The notes below the pieces were generated by a model that had not been told where the DNA came from, did no database searches, and saw nothing but the letters and a program-made list of their open reading frames with translations. Positions 54,692-64,000 of a stretch of 64,000 bases of DNA are shown here, piece after piece (the first letter of the stretch is position 1; each line of letters opens with the position of its first letter). The position numbers and the translations under genes were made by a program. Source of the DNA: Furcasterigmium furcatum (Eukaryota > Ascomycota > Sordariomycetes > Glomerellales > Plectosphaerellaceae); NCBI GenBank assembly GCA_001599815.1, contig BCIA01000002.1, positions 806,001-870,000 of the forward strand, in the 5' to 3' direction.

Positions 54692-56752
54692 TGTGAAGAG
54701 TGAAGGACGAATAAGAAGAAAGCAGGCGCGCCAAGGGTATCACAATTGCAAGAATTAATAGTAGAAGAATGGGCCGCGGCGCGTGAAGCTGGAAAGGGAC
54801 GCGCCCAATGGATCGAGATCCTCAGTATCACAAAGAAAGAAGAGTCCGATGATCGAGACGGGCTTCAGTCAGGATCGAGGTGCTGGGAGCAGCAACAGGA
54901 AGAGGCAGAAACAAAACGAGGGAGCAGCATGGCGTCGGGGAATCGAGGAGGGTGTATCTCTTTTCAGGTTTTCTGCGCCAGGACTGGCGGGCGAAGGGGA
55001 CCACCTGGGCAGACAGAGCTGTGCTGTATCGGGTACAACGTCAGCATTGGCGGGATGCCAAGAAGTCGACGAGACGATACCAAGAGGGGCGGTTTTGCTC
55101 TCGATGCCTGTCTCCTGGGACTTTCAGCACATGCGCGACCCACCGCGCTCACTGCGAGCTCCTAAAATACCCGTCCTGACTGGCCGGCTCGCCGCTAGTC
55201 CATCTGTAATCAGCCCTCCAGGGCTGGCGTGTCCCTGGAACGGGCCAATCTCCGGCTCGCCAATTCCCCCCTGCTTGAAGGAGTTACTTGGACTGGTTAC
55301 CGCCATGGAGGTGAGCATTGGATTTAAACGACTGTCCCAAAACGACCAGCACGTTGCGAGTGACGTTATCCTTGAACTAAGACGACGGGAGGCCCAAACG
55401 ACCGTCTAAAAACCGTCGCGCATTAAGAACCTTATTGCGACACCGCCCAGAAAACGCCCAGGTCTCGGGCGCCATCTCGCTCGAGCTCTCTCTCATCTCC
55501 CTAGCAAAGCCACTTCGTGCTCTGCCTTTGACCAGACTCTCGGCACTTGCTGGGCAACGCTGGGCCATTGCCATCTCTACCACCACAACAGCCCATCATG
55601 ACGCAGCCACCAGTGCACCCGTCCAACGGGCGCATGCCGCCAGGAGAAGCCGCGCAAGCAGGGCCAGCGCATCTTAATCATGTCGTGGATCGCAAAAAGT
55701 CGCGTCTCGACCCGTCGCCAAGGCCTCGGGCGTGTCCACCAGTGGTTCTTGGCCTTGTCATCGTGCTTCTGGACTCTGCCAGCCATCATGGTCGCCAACC
55801 GGATCAGAGCCTTCTCGCGACCACTGCCGAAAGCTTGGCGATCCCTGATGGATGACTCGCTTGCCGTCCCTGAACATTGCATTTTTCTGCTTATCACACT
55901 GACCTACGACATCAAAACCTCACCACCCCCTACAGTGCCCTATCCGCGAGAGCCCGGACACCATCCCCCAATATCGGAGCGCTATCCACCACCAAATCCC
56001 GCCTTATGTAAGCGCCGCACCGGGACTCGTGGCGGCATGCACGGACCCAGTATCGCCGCCGTCTTCGCCCGCCGGGCGGGACAGCGCATCGGATCCTGCC
56101 GGTCGCCGAAAGCTGAACTGCTGAAGTCAATCATCGTCAACAATATGCTGCACAAGTTGACCCCAGCCTCATCCTCGCATCCACCTGTGTGTAATCGCAG
56201 ATATCCCCATGTCTGACTTCTGATATAAAAGTCTATTTTTGGACTTCTTCAGCCCAAAATGCACCTAAATGACTCTCAGTGTACAGCTGTCCAAGGTTGC
56301 AAGCCCATCCATAAGCCCAATCACGAGGTGCCCGAACCAGCCGCTCAACGGGGCTGTGAACTTGGCCCCATCCCTGGCGAGAGATCCCGCCCCCATGCAC
56401 GCGCAGAAGGCAAACATATAGAGGCCGGGTTGCCTTGGTCCTAGATCCACGACATCTCGGAAGTCCTACAAGCTTTGGTCCTTGAATCAGGCTCGAGCGT
56501 AGGCACCAGCACCGGGGAACACCGCGCTCTTCCACCGGACGGGCCCCATATCTTCAGCGGCTCAGGCTGCCCGTCGCCTGTACTTCATTACCCCGCCATC
56601 GTCCACTTCGCTCCTCACCACCACTACTAGTACCACCCCATCACCAGCTCACTCAAGCAGCAGCTGAGCCTCACCTCACCTCACTTCACCTCGTCACGAC
56701 AGCCACTCAATCCCTCACCGAGAGACACCCGAGTCCTCGACGACCGCCCACC
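54692..56752. other. Divergent intergenic region between noxC and the HIUase gene
   Basis: About 2 kb carry two promoters. Frames such as 54783-55409 and 55680-56216 on the plus strand have no domain and no consistent codon bias. No repeats were found. The last 200 bp before the HIUase ATG are CA/CT-rich, a common fungal leader composition. Confidence 0.45.
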
Positions 56753-57184
56753 ATGGCCTCCCCCGGCAAAGACCGCATCACCTGCCACATCCTTGACACC
56801 ACCACCGGCCGCCCCGCGCGCGGCGTCCGCGTCAAGCTCTCCTCCCCGGCGCCTCCCGCCGAGCACCAGTCCACCCTCTCCAGCGCCCCCAAGACCTTCG
56901 AGTCCCAAACCGACGACGACGGCCGCATCAAGGTCTGGCTCCCCTACAGCTCCGCCCTCGCCGGCGGTGAGGTCCCCGTCTACACCCTCGAGGACGTCCT
57001 CGGCGACATCAAGGGCCCCTCCCGCTGGACCCTCACCTTCGACGTCGAGGCCCACTACGCCGCCGAGGGCAAGGACGCCTTCTTCCCCGAGGTCGTCGTC
57101 GTCTTCACCGTCCAGGAGGGCCAGGGCTACCACGTCCCGCTGCTGCTGGGACCCTACAGCTACACCACCTACCGCGGCAGCTGA
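56753..57184 (+). CDS. 5-hydroxyisourate hydrolase (transthyretin-like)
   Basis: A single exon of 143 aa, MASPGKDRITCHILDTTTGR to the C-terminal YRGS. The catalytic set of the family is visible: His in TCHILDTTTGRPARGV, Arg in DDGRIKVW, the FFPEVVVVF strand, and a C-terminal HVPLLLGPYSYTTYRGS with the YRGS signature that separates HIUases from transthyretins. It hydrolyses 5-hydroxyisourate, made from urate by uricase, on the way to allantoin. A short insert (SSPAPPAEHQSTLSSAPKT) lengthens the first loop relative to bacterial enzymes. Codons are strongly C-ending. No peroxisomal SKL-type end is present. Confidence 0.94.
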   Translation: MASPGKDRITCHILDTTTGRPARGVRVKLSSPAPPAEHQSTLSSAPKTFESQTDDDGRIKVWLPYSSALAGGEVPVYTLEDVLGDIKGPSRWTLTFDVEAHYAAEGKDAFFPEVVVVFTVQEGQGYHVPLLLGPYSYTTYRGS

Positions 57185-57620
57185 GCCGGAGGCCACGAGG
57201 CCGGGGCGGCGATGGGATGGATTCACGGGCCAAGGCTGACCTTGAAGCGGACATGACAGGCACTGCATAGCATCGAATTCAGCTACTAATAAATAGTCAT
57301 GGTCTTGAATTGGATTTTTTTCCTGTTTGAAAAGCATTCTCCCGGTGTATGGTATTATTAGCGAGTGTGGTGCTATCTCCCCCGTTGCTGATAAGAAAGC
57401 CAGTAGTGACCTGCCAGCGAGTTTGCACTCATTTTCGTGGGACCGTCTCCGGGCCGCCAAATCCATGTTTCCAGGTCCCAAACTCCACGCTTGAAGCAGA
57501 AATCAATGCTGGGTCATTATTCGTTTTGTCGTCGTCAAGAACGCAGTGGTCGTCATTATGAGGCCGTGGCCGGTTCTCTTCCGGCAGTTTCAGTCGACGT
57601 CCGCAGTCGTCCTCAGGTTC
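57185..57620. other. Intergenic region between convergent genes
   Basis: About 435 bp hold the two 3' flanks. AATAAA-like sequence (TAATAAATAG) at 57286-57295 may be a polyadenylation signal for the HIUase gene. Confidence 0.45.
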
Positions 57621-58218
57621 CTAATTGAGGAAACGAAGCCTGCGGAACAGGCTGCCCTTCTTCTTGATGGACGATGTCGATGTTGTCGGAGAGATGTCTC
57701 CGTTGGTGTGAGAGAATATGCTGTCGGCATCCCTGCTGGTAGACGGGCGGCCCGTCGAGACGCTCAATACGCCGGGTCGCGAGGGGTTGATGCTGGAGCC
57801 AGATCTTGACCTCATCGTGGTTGATTCTAGGGGTGACTCGACGCCGTCCTCCTCTTCTTCCTCGATGGGGGCGTCACGTCCATAGAGCGATTGCATGGTT
57901 GCGGTGATGCGGCCGTGGCTGATGGTGCGCTTGGACTTGTTGCGGAAGGGCCGACGGCTGCGGCGCATGAAGCCGGTGAAGTTGATGTCCTCTTGCGAAA
58001 TGACGGCATCCGGGGAGAGGTTGGCCTCGGGGTGGGGGAGGGTCGTGTTGGAGACTGAAGTGTGGTGTCAGCAAATGCGAGGTGGCTGGTAAGCTCACAC
58101 CCCCAGGAGTAGCGGTGACCTTACCTCCATTGAAGGGCTCTGGGAACCCCGTGTCGTGCTTGGGGAATTTTGGCCGGCTCGAGGTTGACAGCCTCGGGCT
58201 CAACGGCTCGGCAGCCAT
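57621..58218 (-). CDS. Small basic fungal protein of unknown function
   Basis: Two exons, 58218-58125 and 58054-57621, giving 175 aa. Exon 1 reads MAAEPLSPRLSTSSRPKFPK to PFNG and is joined through a GTAAGG donor, GCTGAC branch and TTCAG acceptor to VSNTTLPHPEANLSPDAVIS. A central basic region follows (GFMRRSRRPFRNKSKRTISH), then an acidic patch (PIEEEEEDGVES) and a Ser/Thr-rich stretch. The end is a lysine/arginine-rich amphipathic tail (KKKGSLFRRLRFLN). No domain is recognised. Splice support and composition make it a likely real gene. Confidence 0.65.
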
Positions 58219-60464
58219 GGCGGCGAAGGTGATACAAGAAGAAGTAGGGATGTTCAGAGATCTGATCTGTATGTGGAGAAGAGGAAACGGTTTTAGTCCA
58301 GTGGTCGAAAAGGAGGTGGAGAGTGAGGGGGGATATATGTTCGGTGAGATATGTGAGGCCGGTGGCTGGGCACGCTGTGACAAGGGAATCTAGCTCGGCC
58401 TAGAGCTGACAGAAAGGAAGTGGGCGGGTGCTGAAAAGGGGAAAGGGTGCGCTTGTTGGATCAATGGTCGAAAGACGGGGAGAGAGAAAGGGAAAAGTAA
58501 AAGAAAAGCGAACAGAGAGCATGGGTGAAATGTCTGGAGACGGTTCCCTTGGATTGTTCGGCCAGGATGCCGATTAGCCTCTTAGCGTCTTGGGCGGTGA
58601 CGAATCCCACCCCAACGCGGAGAGAAAGACTGCGGGTGATGTATGCGCCGGTATGACCTGAGATGAGGCTCGGCCGACACGGGCTGAGGTGGCGGCAGGA
58701 CTGGGACCTAACTGAGCCCCGGAAATGACTCGGCACTCGCCCCTTAAGGCTGATCGATCGCGTGTGCGTTTCGCTGCCTCTGAAACCGGTCCAAGTCACT
58801 CGGTGGTGAACATTCCCATCGGTGTCTCTCGTGAGATCGATGCTTGAGGAGGGTGGCCAGGCTAGCCACGGGCTGACCTCTTTGGCATCAAGTCGCGCAA
58901 AGTGGCGCGCGGGCGAGCGAGTCGCTCTGGAGCAATCTTGTCCTCCTCTTGTCCTGTCGGCCAAGGCCCCTTCCGCTGCGGCCAGGGATGGTTTTGTTGG
59001 GGAAGAGGAAGGCCAGGGGAGGCGATTGGAGGATAGGGGGCCTGTGGTGCCTGTGTGGTGTCGCTGGACCCTGCACCTTGAGGCAGCCAGTGGCGGAGAG
59101 TGGCTCAGGACAGCTTTGACCTTCTGGAACGAGTGCGTCCGAAGCGCTGAGGATGCGAAAAGAGAGATTGGCTTGACCTACCTGTGCTGAGCCGGGGTGA
59201 CCGATGGTAGAGGGTCAGGTACTTGGCCTTGGGAAGCTGAGCTGCTTCAGCAAGACAGGCAACAGGGTTCGAGAATCGTAGAGACCGTTTGGTGGTCAAG
59301 GTTTTGCAGTAGGTGAGCTTGGTAAATGTGGAAGAGGTCGAGGGAAAAGAAGCATCAGAATGGAGGCATTCGCGGAGGACAGCGGCAGGTGCCATCTGAC
59401 CCTTTATACGGGACGGAGACTCCGAACTCTGGTGATCGGCCCCCGTGGCAAGAGCAAACCACTTCACCCGACCGAGAAGTCGCCCACCGGCAAGTACGGC
59501 TCACAGGGAGGGAAGTCACCCCCTCCATCAGTCATCAGTCATCAGCATCCATTCTCGTGGGCCGCATTAACCTGCAGGCCCGGTGTTCGCCAACGCAGTA
59601 GCAGCTCTCCGTCCAGCGAATCTCATGACAGCTTCACAGACCTGCAGCGACTATTCACGGCCGAATGGCAGCTGACTTCAGACACGCAATTCCTCGCCGC
59701 GGCCGCTCTCTGCTTACCGCAAAAACATACCCACAGGAATTCGATATTGGGCCACCCACTCCGGCCTCACACTCCCTCCTTCGTCGCTGTATGTCTCGCC
59801 GCTCGGCTTCATTTGAGTGGGCGACCGGAAGACCTAGGAATCAATCGAGACATCTTCAAAGACAGTCGGCACTTGCTGCTCACCGACACTCGTCACCCCC
59901 CAACGGTTTGTCGCAGACAGTGTCACGAGCCGGGAGTCACAGCCAACAGGCTCGCATTTCAGGCCGCCATTGTCGTCACTCGCCATCGGAATCACAAGTC
60001 CTGCCAACTCCCAGGCCTCACTTCACCCGGGGGCGGTACCACACTACAAACTGCTGATGCCTTGTCGTTCGTCAATTTCCAGGTTGCCAGGTCCTGACAC
60101 CTTGACACCCTTCCACGCGAAACGAGGCGATCGCTGGATCGACGTTGCTGTCCACACTGGACCGTGGCCCGTGGATTCGTCACCATTGGCTGTCAACTGT
60201 CCCGGTTCTGGGAGTTGCCAGCTGGTTCGCAATCGTTGATGCAAGCCAAGCTCAAAAGGTGGACAGACTTTGCCGCCTGTGATCTGACAGCCCTTGCACC
60301 ACCTCACCGGCGCCATACCGAAAACACTGCGCAGGATGCCGAGGCAACGTTGCGAGCCACGAGGGTCGCAAAATACATACCCAGCTTGGTTGTATGTATT
60401 GCTGTCGAAAAGGGGCTCTTTCAACCCGCGTCAAATTGACCACGCAGTCCTTGGAATTACCTGC
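58219..60464. other. Gene-poor region before minisatellite locus B
   Basis: About 2.2 kb with no gene that can be supported. The longest frame (59360-60097, plus strand, 245 codons) has no family signature and its composition is not coding-like. Start of the region is the promoter of the small basic-protein gene. Confidence 0.45.
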
Positions 60465-60604
60465 ATCTCGACGGGAGGCCATCTCGATTTTCTGAAGTTC
60501 TAAGAGAGGTTATCTTACTTATCTCCAGCTCAGAGACAGGCCATCTCAATTTTCTGAAGTTCTGAGAGAGGGCATCTCAATTATCTAAGGCTCGATCTGA
60601 GGTT
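60465..60604. repeat. 31-bp minisatellite, four units plus a partial (locus B)
   Basis: A partial unit at 60465-60480 is followed by units starting at 60481, 60512, 60543 and 60574, each 31 bp. Units begin ATCTCGATTTTCTGAAGTTC or ATCTCAATT and end AGAGAGGTT or AGAGAGGGC. They match locus A at 31926-32172 in length and sequence. The flank after the last unit also resembles locus A (a GTCGA within GGTTTGGTCGACC here, AGCCTAGTCGATA there). Confidence 0.85.
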
Positions 60605-60838
60605 TGGTCGACCTGGGCCTTCCGAGGTGGGCAGTCATCTTTTCTGCTGCCTCCTCTTGTGAGTCCGAAGCCGTGGAAACTTCACTCCTGGGTGACTTGC
60701 ATTGCATGCAGCAAGGTACTCATTCGCCCAGGCATGCTCATATTGTGATGCATGTATCGGCTGCGAAAGCGTAACGATAGCACTTCGAATATGTGACCCT
60801 TCTTGGAGCAAAACACCATCACCCACTGGCAAAAGGTA
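60605..60838. other. Spacer between minisatellite and tRNA genes
   Basis: No gene is seen. An AAAA run at 60831-60834 is, on the minus strand, a TTTT stretch just past the tRNA 3' end and is a likely Pol III terminator. Confidence 0.5.
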
Positions 60839-60910
60839 CTCTCCGACGGGGAATTGAACCCCGGTCTCCAGCGTGACAAGCTGGCATACTAGCCACTATA
60901 CGATCGGAGA
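60839..60910 (-). tRNA. tRNA-Asp (anticodon GTC), copy 1
   Basis: Read on the minus strand, the 72-nt gene has acceptor arms TCTCCGA and TCGGAGA and discriminator G. The anticodon stem CCAGC/GCTGG encloses the loop TTGTCAC with anticodon GTC. The T-arm contains GGGGTTCAATTCCCC. The A box (TATAGTGGCTAGTATG) and B box (GGTTCAATTCC) are intact. There is no intron, and a T4 terminator follows. Confidence 0.96.
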
Positions 60911-61060
60911 CGCAGATTATTGCCGCCAGGACAAGTTGTGTCTCGGCTGGTTGAAAATTTTCGCCGCAAGGTGGGCTCATAAAGCGCCATGGGGGGCCCG
61001 AAAGGAAGCATCAAAATGATCTGAAGAAGAAAAAAATTGTGATATCCAGCAAAAGAGAAA

Positions 61061-61132
61061 CTCTCCGACGGGGAATTGAACCCCGGTCTCCAGCGTGACA
61101 AGCTGGCATACTAGCCACTATACGATCGGAGA
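61061..61132 (-). tRNA. tRNA-Asp (anticodon GTC), copy 2
   Basis: This 72-nt gene is identical in every base to the copy at 60839-60910 and in the same orientation, 150 bp upstream of it. The flanks differ, so the duplication is not recent in its flanks or was kept identical by gene conversion. A TTTT terminator on the minus strand lies at 61054-61051. Confidence 0.96.
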
Positions 61133-61517
61133 TGTGGACTGTTGCGCCTTTTGGGGCGCTGTTGTTGGTTCTCGGCATCAAAATGAGGGATTATGACTCC
61201 CCGTGCGGGTCTTCCAGCTTGTTCTGACTCGGGCATGGCGCTCACTATAGCAATACGGGGGCTCTGCCGTTCATTTGAATTTTGTTTTTCATTATTCAGG
61301 ATGATTAAGGTAAATAAAAGGGGGTAGTCATATTCATGAAGGGGAATGTGCGTGGTATCATAAGTCAATGTACAGTCTCTACTCCTCCACCAGTCCGTTC
61401 GCCTTGCGCTGCATATGCCTTCATGTTGAAGAGGTCAGATCTTCTGCTGCAATCTACTAGTCATCGTACGTCCTGATCGACAGCGCCGGGCTCTTCGATC
61501 ACGCTCGAACGTGTGAC
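61133..61517. other. Intergenic region between tRNA and SUR7/PalI-family gene
   Basis: It holds the 3' flank of the SUR7/PalI-family gene and the 5' flank of tRNA copy 2. AT-rich sequence lies near 61278-61320. Nothing else is supported. Confidence 0.45.
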
Positions 61518-62283
61518 TTAGTAGCGGTTGCGGGACCACCAGCGGCGGCGGGTGGTGGTGGCAGGGGGCGAGTGGTAGTCGGTCTTGGTGCGCTCGGCGC
61601 GGCTGCGGTTGCGGCGGCCGGCACAGCAGGTGAAGAAGAGGATGACGGAAGAGATGAAGGCGCAGATGGCGGCGGCGAGGGCACACCACAGGGCGGCGTC
61701 GTAGCGAGCGCGGGCGCCGCGGTCGTGGGCATCAGCGCCGTTGTCGTTGACGTTGTTGGCGACGATGGCCATCCAGACCCAGTCGCAGATGAGGGCAACG
61801 AGGGTGACGATGAAGGCGCTGCCAGCAACCATGGAAGACAGGAAAGAGCCGAAGAAGCTGGTTCCAATAGAGAGGATGAAGGCGATGAAGGTGATACCGG
61901 CGGCGATGGGGTGCAGGATCATGACATTGGTCAGAGCCTCGGCCGTGTCCTCGCGGTAGGTAGAGTAGCCGGAGCCCTCGAACCGGGTGATAACATCGGC
62001 AGGGTTGTAGCCGATTCGTGCGCTGGAGCACTGGTCACTGAGCGAAGAGTCAGTATTTGATGTCTCCAGACTGTGGGGCTGTCGAAGGGGATACTCACTT
62101 ATCAGTACCGCGCACACACCAACCAAAAGAGCCGAATGTGATCTCTCCAGAGCCGCCGAGGGCGACTGTCAAGAAAGAGATCCTGTCGACCGTCGGGGCG
62201 GAAATGGATGCCACGACGAGGAGAATGGTGGCCACCAGCAGCAGGAACGTGCCGAAGTGGTTGACTAGACTGAGGATGCCCAT
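61518..62283 (-). CDS. SUR7/PalI-family four-span membrane protein
   Basis: Two exons, 62283-62099 and 62037-61518, giving 234 aa. The first membrane helix follows the start at once (MGILSLVNHFGTFLLLVATILLV). The first outer loop contains the family pattern EITFGSFGWCVRGTDNDQC. Three more helices follow: MILHPIAAGITFIAFILSIG, MVAGSAFIVTLVALICDWVW and AALAAAICAFISSVILFFTC. The tail is short and basic with aromatic ends (TTRRRWWSRNRY). Members sit in plasma membrane eisosomes or act in pH sensing (PalI/Rim9); which applies here is not clear from sequence. The intron has a GTGAGT donor. Confidence 0.85.
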
Positions 62284-63601
62284 GGTGATTATGGTGTTTT
62301 TGAGTCTCGAGGGATGGTGTGTAGTTGATGTCTTGCCGAGAACGTTGGGCTCCAAAGACGAGCTCAATCTATTAGTACTTGATGCTGTGTAAGTATGATG
62401 GGTGTGAGTGAGACGAGGAGGGCAAGCATTATGTTCTCAGGGACGCGGCCTCGGCATATATAGCGTGATGAAACAGAGACGGGGACGCCCAAATCAGGAA
62501 CAGGCCAGAGATCAGACTCGGCAAAACTGGCCCTGCATCATCATCATCATGGCTGCCGGCAGTGCTGAGTGACGAACGCAGGGTCCAGCAAAGCCTTGCT
62601 GAGAGACCAAAACAAGGAATGCGGGATCGGGACAAGCATCACAGATCGGCTCGAGAGCAGGCGCGTGAATCACGGTCGCCCATGACCACCAATAGTGTGG
62701 TTGCTCACAGCCAGGGTCGTACGTCACTGCCTTGACGTTGTGGGCAGCCAGGCGTGATACCAAGCAGCTGGTTGTGTTTTGCGGGCAGCCAAGTCCAAGA
62801 CATGAAGCGAGGCAAGGATCCACGCACCAGGGGTGGGCCCACCTGATGACGTCGCTGCGCTCGGGCTGCGCTATGTTTGGACCCTGAACCACCGGATCAT
62901 CTTTGACACGCTAAAACCAAACTGGAATTCGACCCCTTGGAGGGACGTTCCTTGGATGCAGTGAACTATTGCCATGATATCAGTTCATCAGATTTTGAGG
63001 GGTTCACTGAGCGAAGATATGCTGAATATTGTCCAGATTCGGTGTTGTTGTTCTGTCCGCGGATTCTATGTACACCACTCACTCGTGGTCTTCATTTGGC
63101 GTTCCACCACCAAGACCACCGCAGCTGATCGCCGCGTCAGCCAGCTGTACAGCCAGAATTCGCTTGCGGCTCAGGCCGGTAGCGCGGCACCGCCATCGCA
63201 CATCTCTCGTAAAAGCACACGTAGATGGTGGTGCTCTGTCGACCGGCTTCACTCCTCAGAGGAGTCGATTCTGACTCGTGCACTCTTGGCCGGCGGCCTC
63301 TTCGCCCGTGGACTGTGTGCACGGAGAGACCCTTCTGCCAGCAGTAATGTTGCAGCCAGTCCATCCAGTGCCGTCTGAAGACGTGGCTGAGGGCCTCGTG
63401 GTCGACCCCAGGATCGCTGCGACTCGCCAATCTACTCAAGGACTGGCGACTTCGGCGTTCCGAGAACACAACTTCGCTGAGTCTAGGCCGGGCTTCTGCT
63501 TGCGCGGCCTGTGTAGGCTGGGATCGAGCCGGGGTCTCGACATATCTGATAGCAGAGAGATTGCGCAATTCTCCGTAGTCTGATGGGCCTGCTTTCACAA
63601 C
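62284..63601. other. Intergenic region near the right edge
   Basis: It contains the promoter of the SUR7/PalI-family gene and the 3' flank of the partial gene at the right end. Short frames on both strands have no domain. No repeats were seen. Confidence 0.45.
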
Positions 63602-64000
63602 TCATGTTCCTGGCTGTGCTGCTCGAGACTGGGCCTGGCCGATGATGCTCGATCTGGTGTCGCGTGACTGCTGTAGATGGAGCAAGCCATTCACAACAGC
63701 TGGCATCTTGCTCTTCTCTGCCTTGAGACGCAGTCGTTCTCTCATAGCCCGCGTGCTCGGGTCCAATGACTTGTGGCCGAACAACAAGTCCTCCACCCTC
63801 TTGATACCGGCGGCATCAGCACTCTGCCCGCCAGCCTCCCAATCCGAAAAGCCCTCCGCGGACGCGTCATTGGCCGGAAGAGATTGCTTCAATACGGCGC
63901 TCATCGGAGTTTTGGGCCGTAGCTCTGGCCAGGGCCCATGCAGTGGCGATGCGCTGATGGCCGTTGCATGCACATATTCGGGCATGGGGAAGATGTGGAG
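63602..64000 (-). CDS. Partial gene of unknown function, running off the right edge
   Basis: A minus-strand frame is open from the right edge to TGA at 63602. From the ATG at 63985 it reads MPEYVHATAISASPLHGPWP, and the frame is also open before that ATG (LHIFP), so the start may be outside. The middle and end look coding: GIKRVEDLLFGHKSLDPSTR, AMRERLRLKAEKSKMPAVVN and SRDTRSSIIGQAQSRAAQPGT. A helical, charged C-terminus is likely. No family is recognised. Confidence 0.45.
   Translation of the reverse strand, partial: LHIFPMPEYVHATAISASPLHGPWPELRPKTPMSAVLKQSLPANDASAEGFSDWEAGGQSADAAGIKRVEDLLFGHKSLDPSTRAMRERLRLKAEKSKMPAVVNGLLHLQQSRDTRSSIIGQAQSRAAQPGT

Noticed and set aside
59360..60097. A 245-codon plus-strand frame with an ATG
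   Set aside because: No domain is recognisable, its composition is mixed with many His/Pro/Arg, and overlapping frames of similar length exist.

Overview
The window is nuclear DNA from a filamentous ascomycete (Pezizomycotina, most likely Sordariomycetes). Genes carry short introns of about 48-75 bp with GTRAGT-type donors and CTRAC/CTAAC branch sites, intergenic regions are long and non-repetitive, and the proteins are typically fungal: Mrc1, EF-hand NADPH oxidase, DUF3405, SUR7/PalI, a DOMON-b561 protein and LIM-domain protein. Gene models below were built by joining reading frames at splice sites that keep the frame; exon coordinates are given in each entry.

Layout. 0-17 kb: an SV2-like MFS transporter with a 13-nt microexon, autophagy E1 enzyme ATG7, dCMP deaminase (divergent from ATG7, with two MluI-type ACGCGT boxes in the shared promoter), a DUF3405 Golgi-type protein, a SAM methyltransferase and a two-LIM-domain protein. 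17-24.6 kb is gene-poor, holding a small SRPBCC protein and an unrecognised single-pass membrane protein. 24.6-31 kb: inositol-1-phosphate synthase with a probable 5' UTR intron, a DOMON/cytochrome b561 protein, and a second MFS transporter convergent with it. 31-33.5 kb: a 31-bp minisatellite beside a frame-broken gene. 33.7-44.3 kb is a minus-strand series: mitochondrial methionyl-tRNA formyltransferase, an unrecognised probably nuclear protein, the replication checkpoint mediator MRC1, a secreted PLC-X-like protein and a small hypothetical. 44.6-45.2 kb holds the remains of a NACHT (NLR-type) gene. 47-52 kb: an F-box protein, a conserved-looking protein of unknown role, and a coiled-coil gene broken by an in-frame stop. 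52-58 kb: NADPH oxidase of the EF-hand (NoxC-like) class, 5-hydroxyisourate hydrolase, and a small basic protein. 60.4-64 kb: a second 31-bp minisatellite locus, two identical tRNA-Asp(GTC) genes, a SUR7/PalI-family protein and a partial gene running off the right edge.

Functional links. Most genes are unrelated housekeeping functions. The one coherent signal is in S-phase genes: the dCMP deaminase gene (dNTP supply) and MRC1 (replication checkpoint) both have ACGCGT (MCB) boxes 150-200 bp upstream of their starts, and the unrecognised gene just downstream of MRC1 has a related TCGCGT core in its promoter. The least explained features are the 31-bp repeat family, present in at least three and perhaps five places, the broken genes near those repeats, and the unrecognised nuclear protein next to MRC1.
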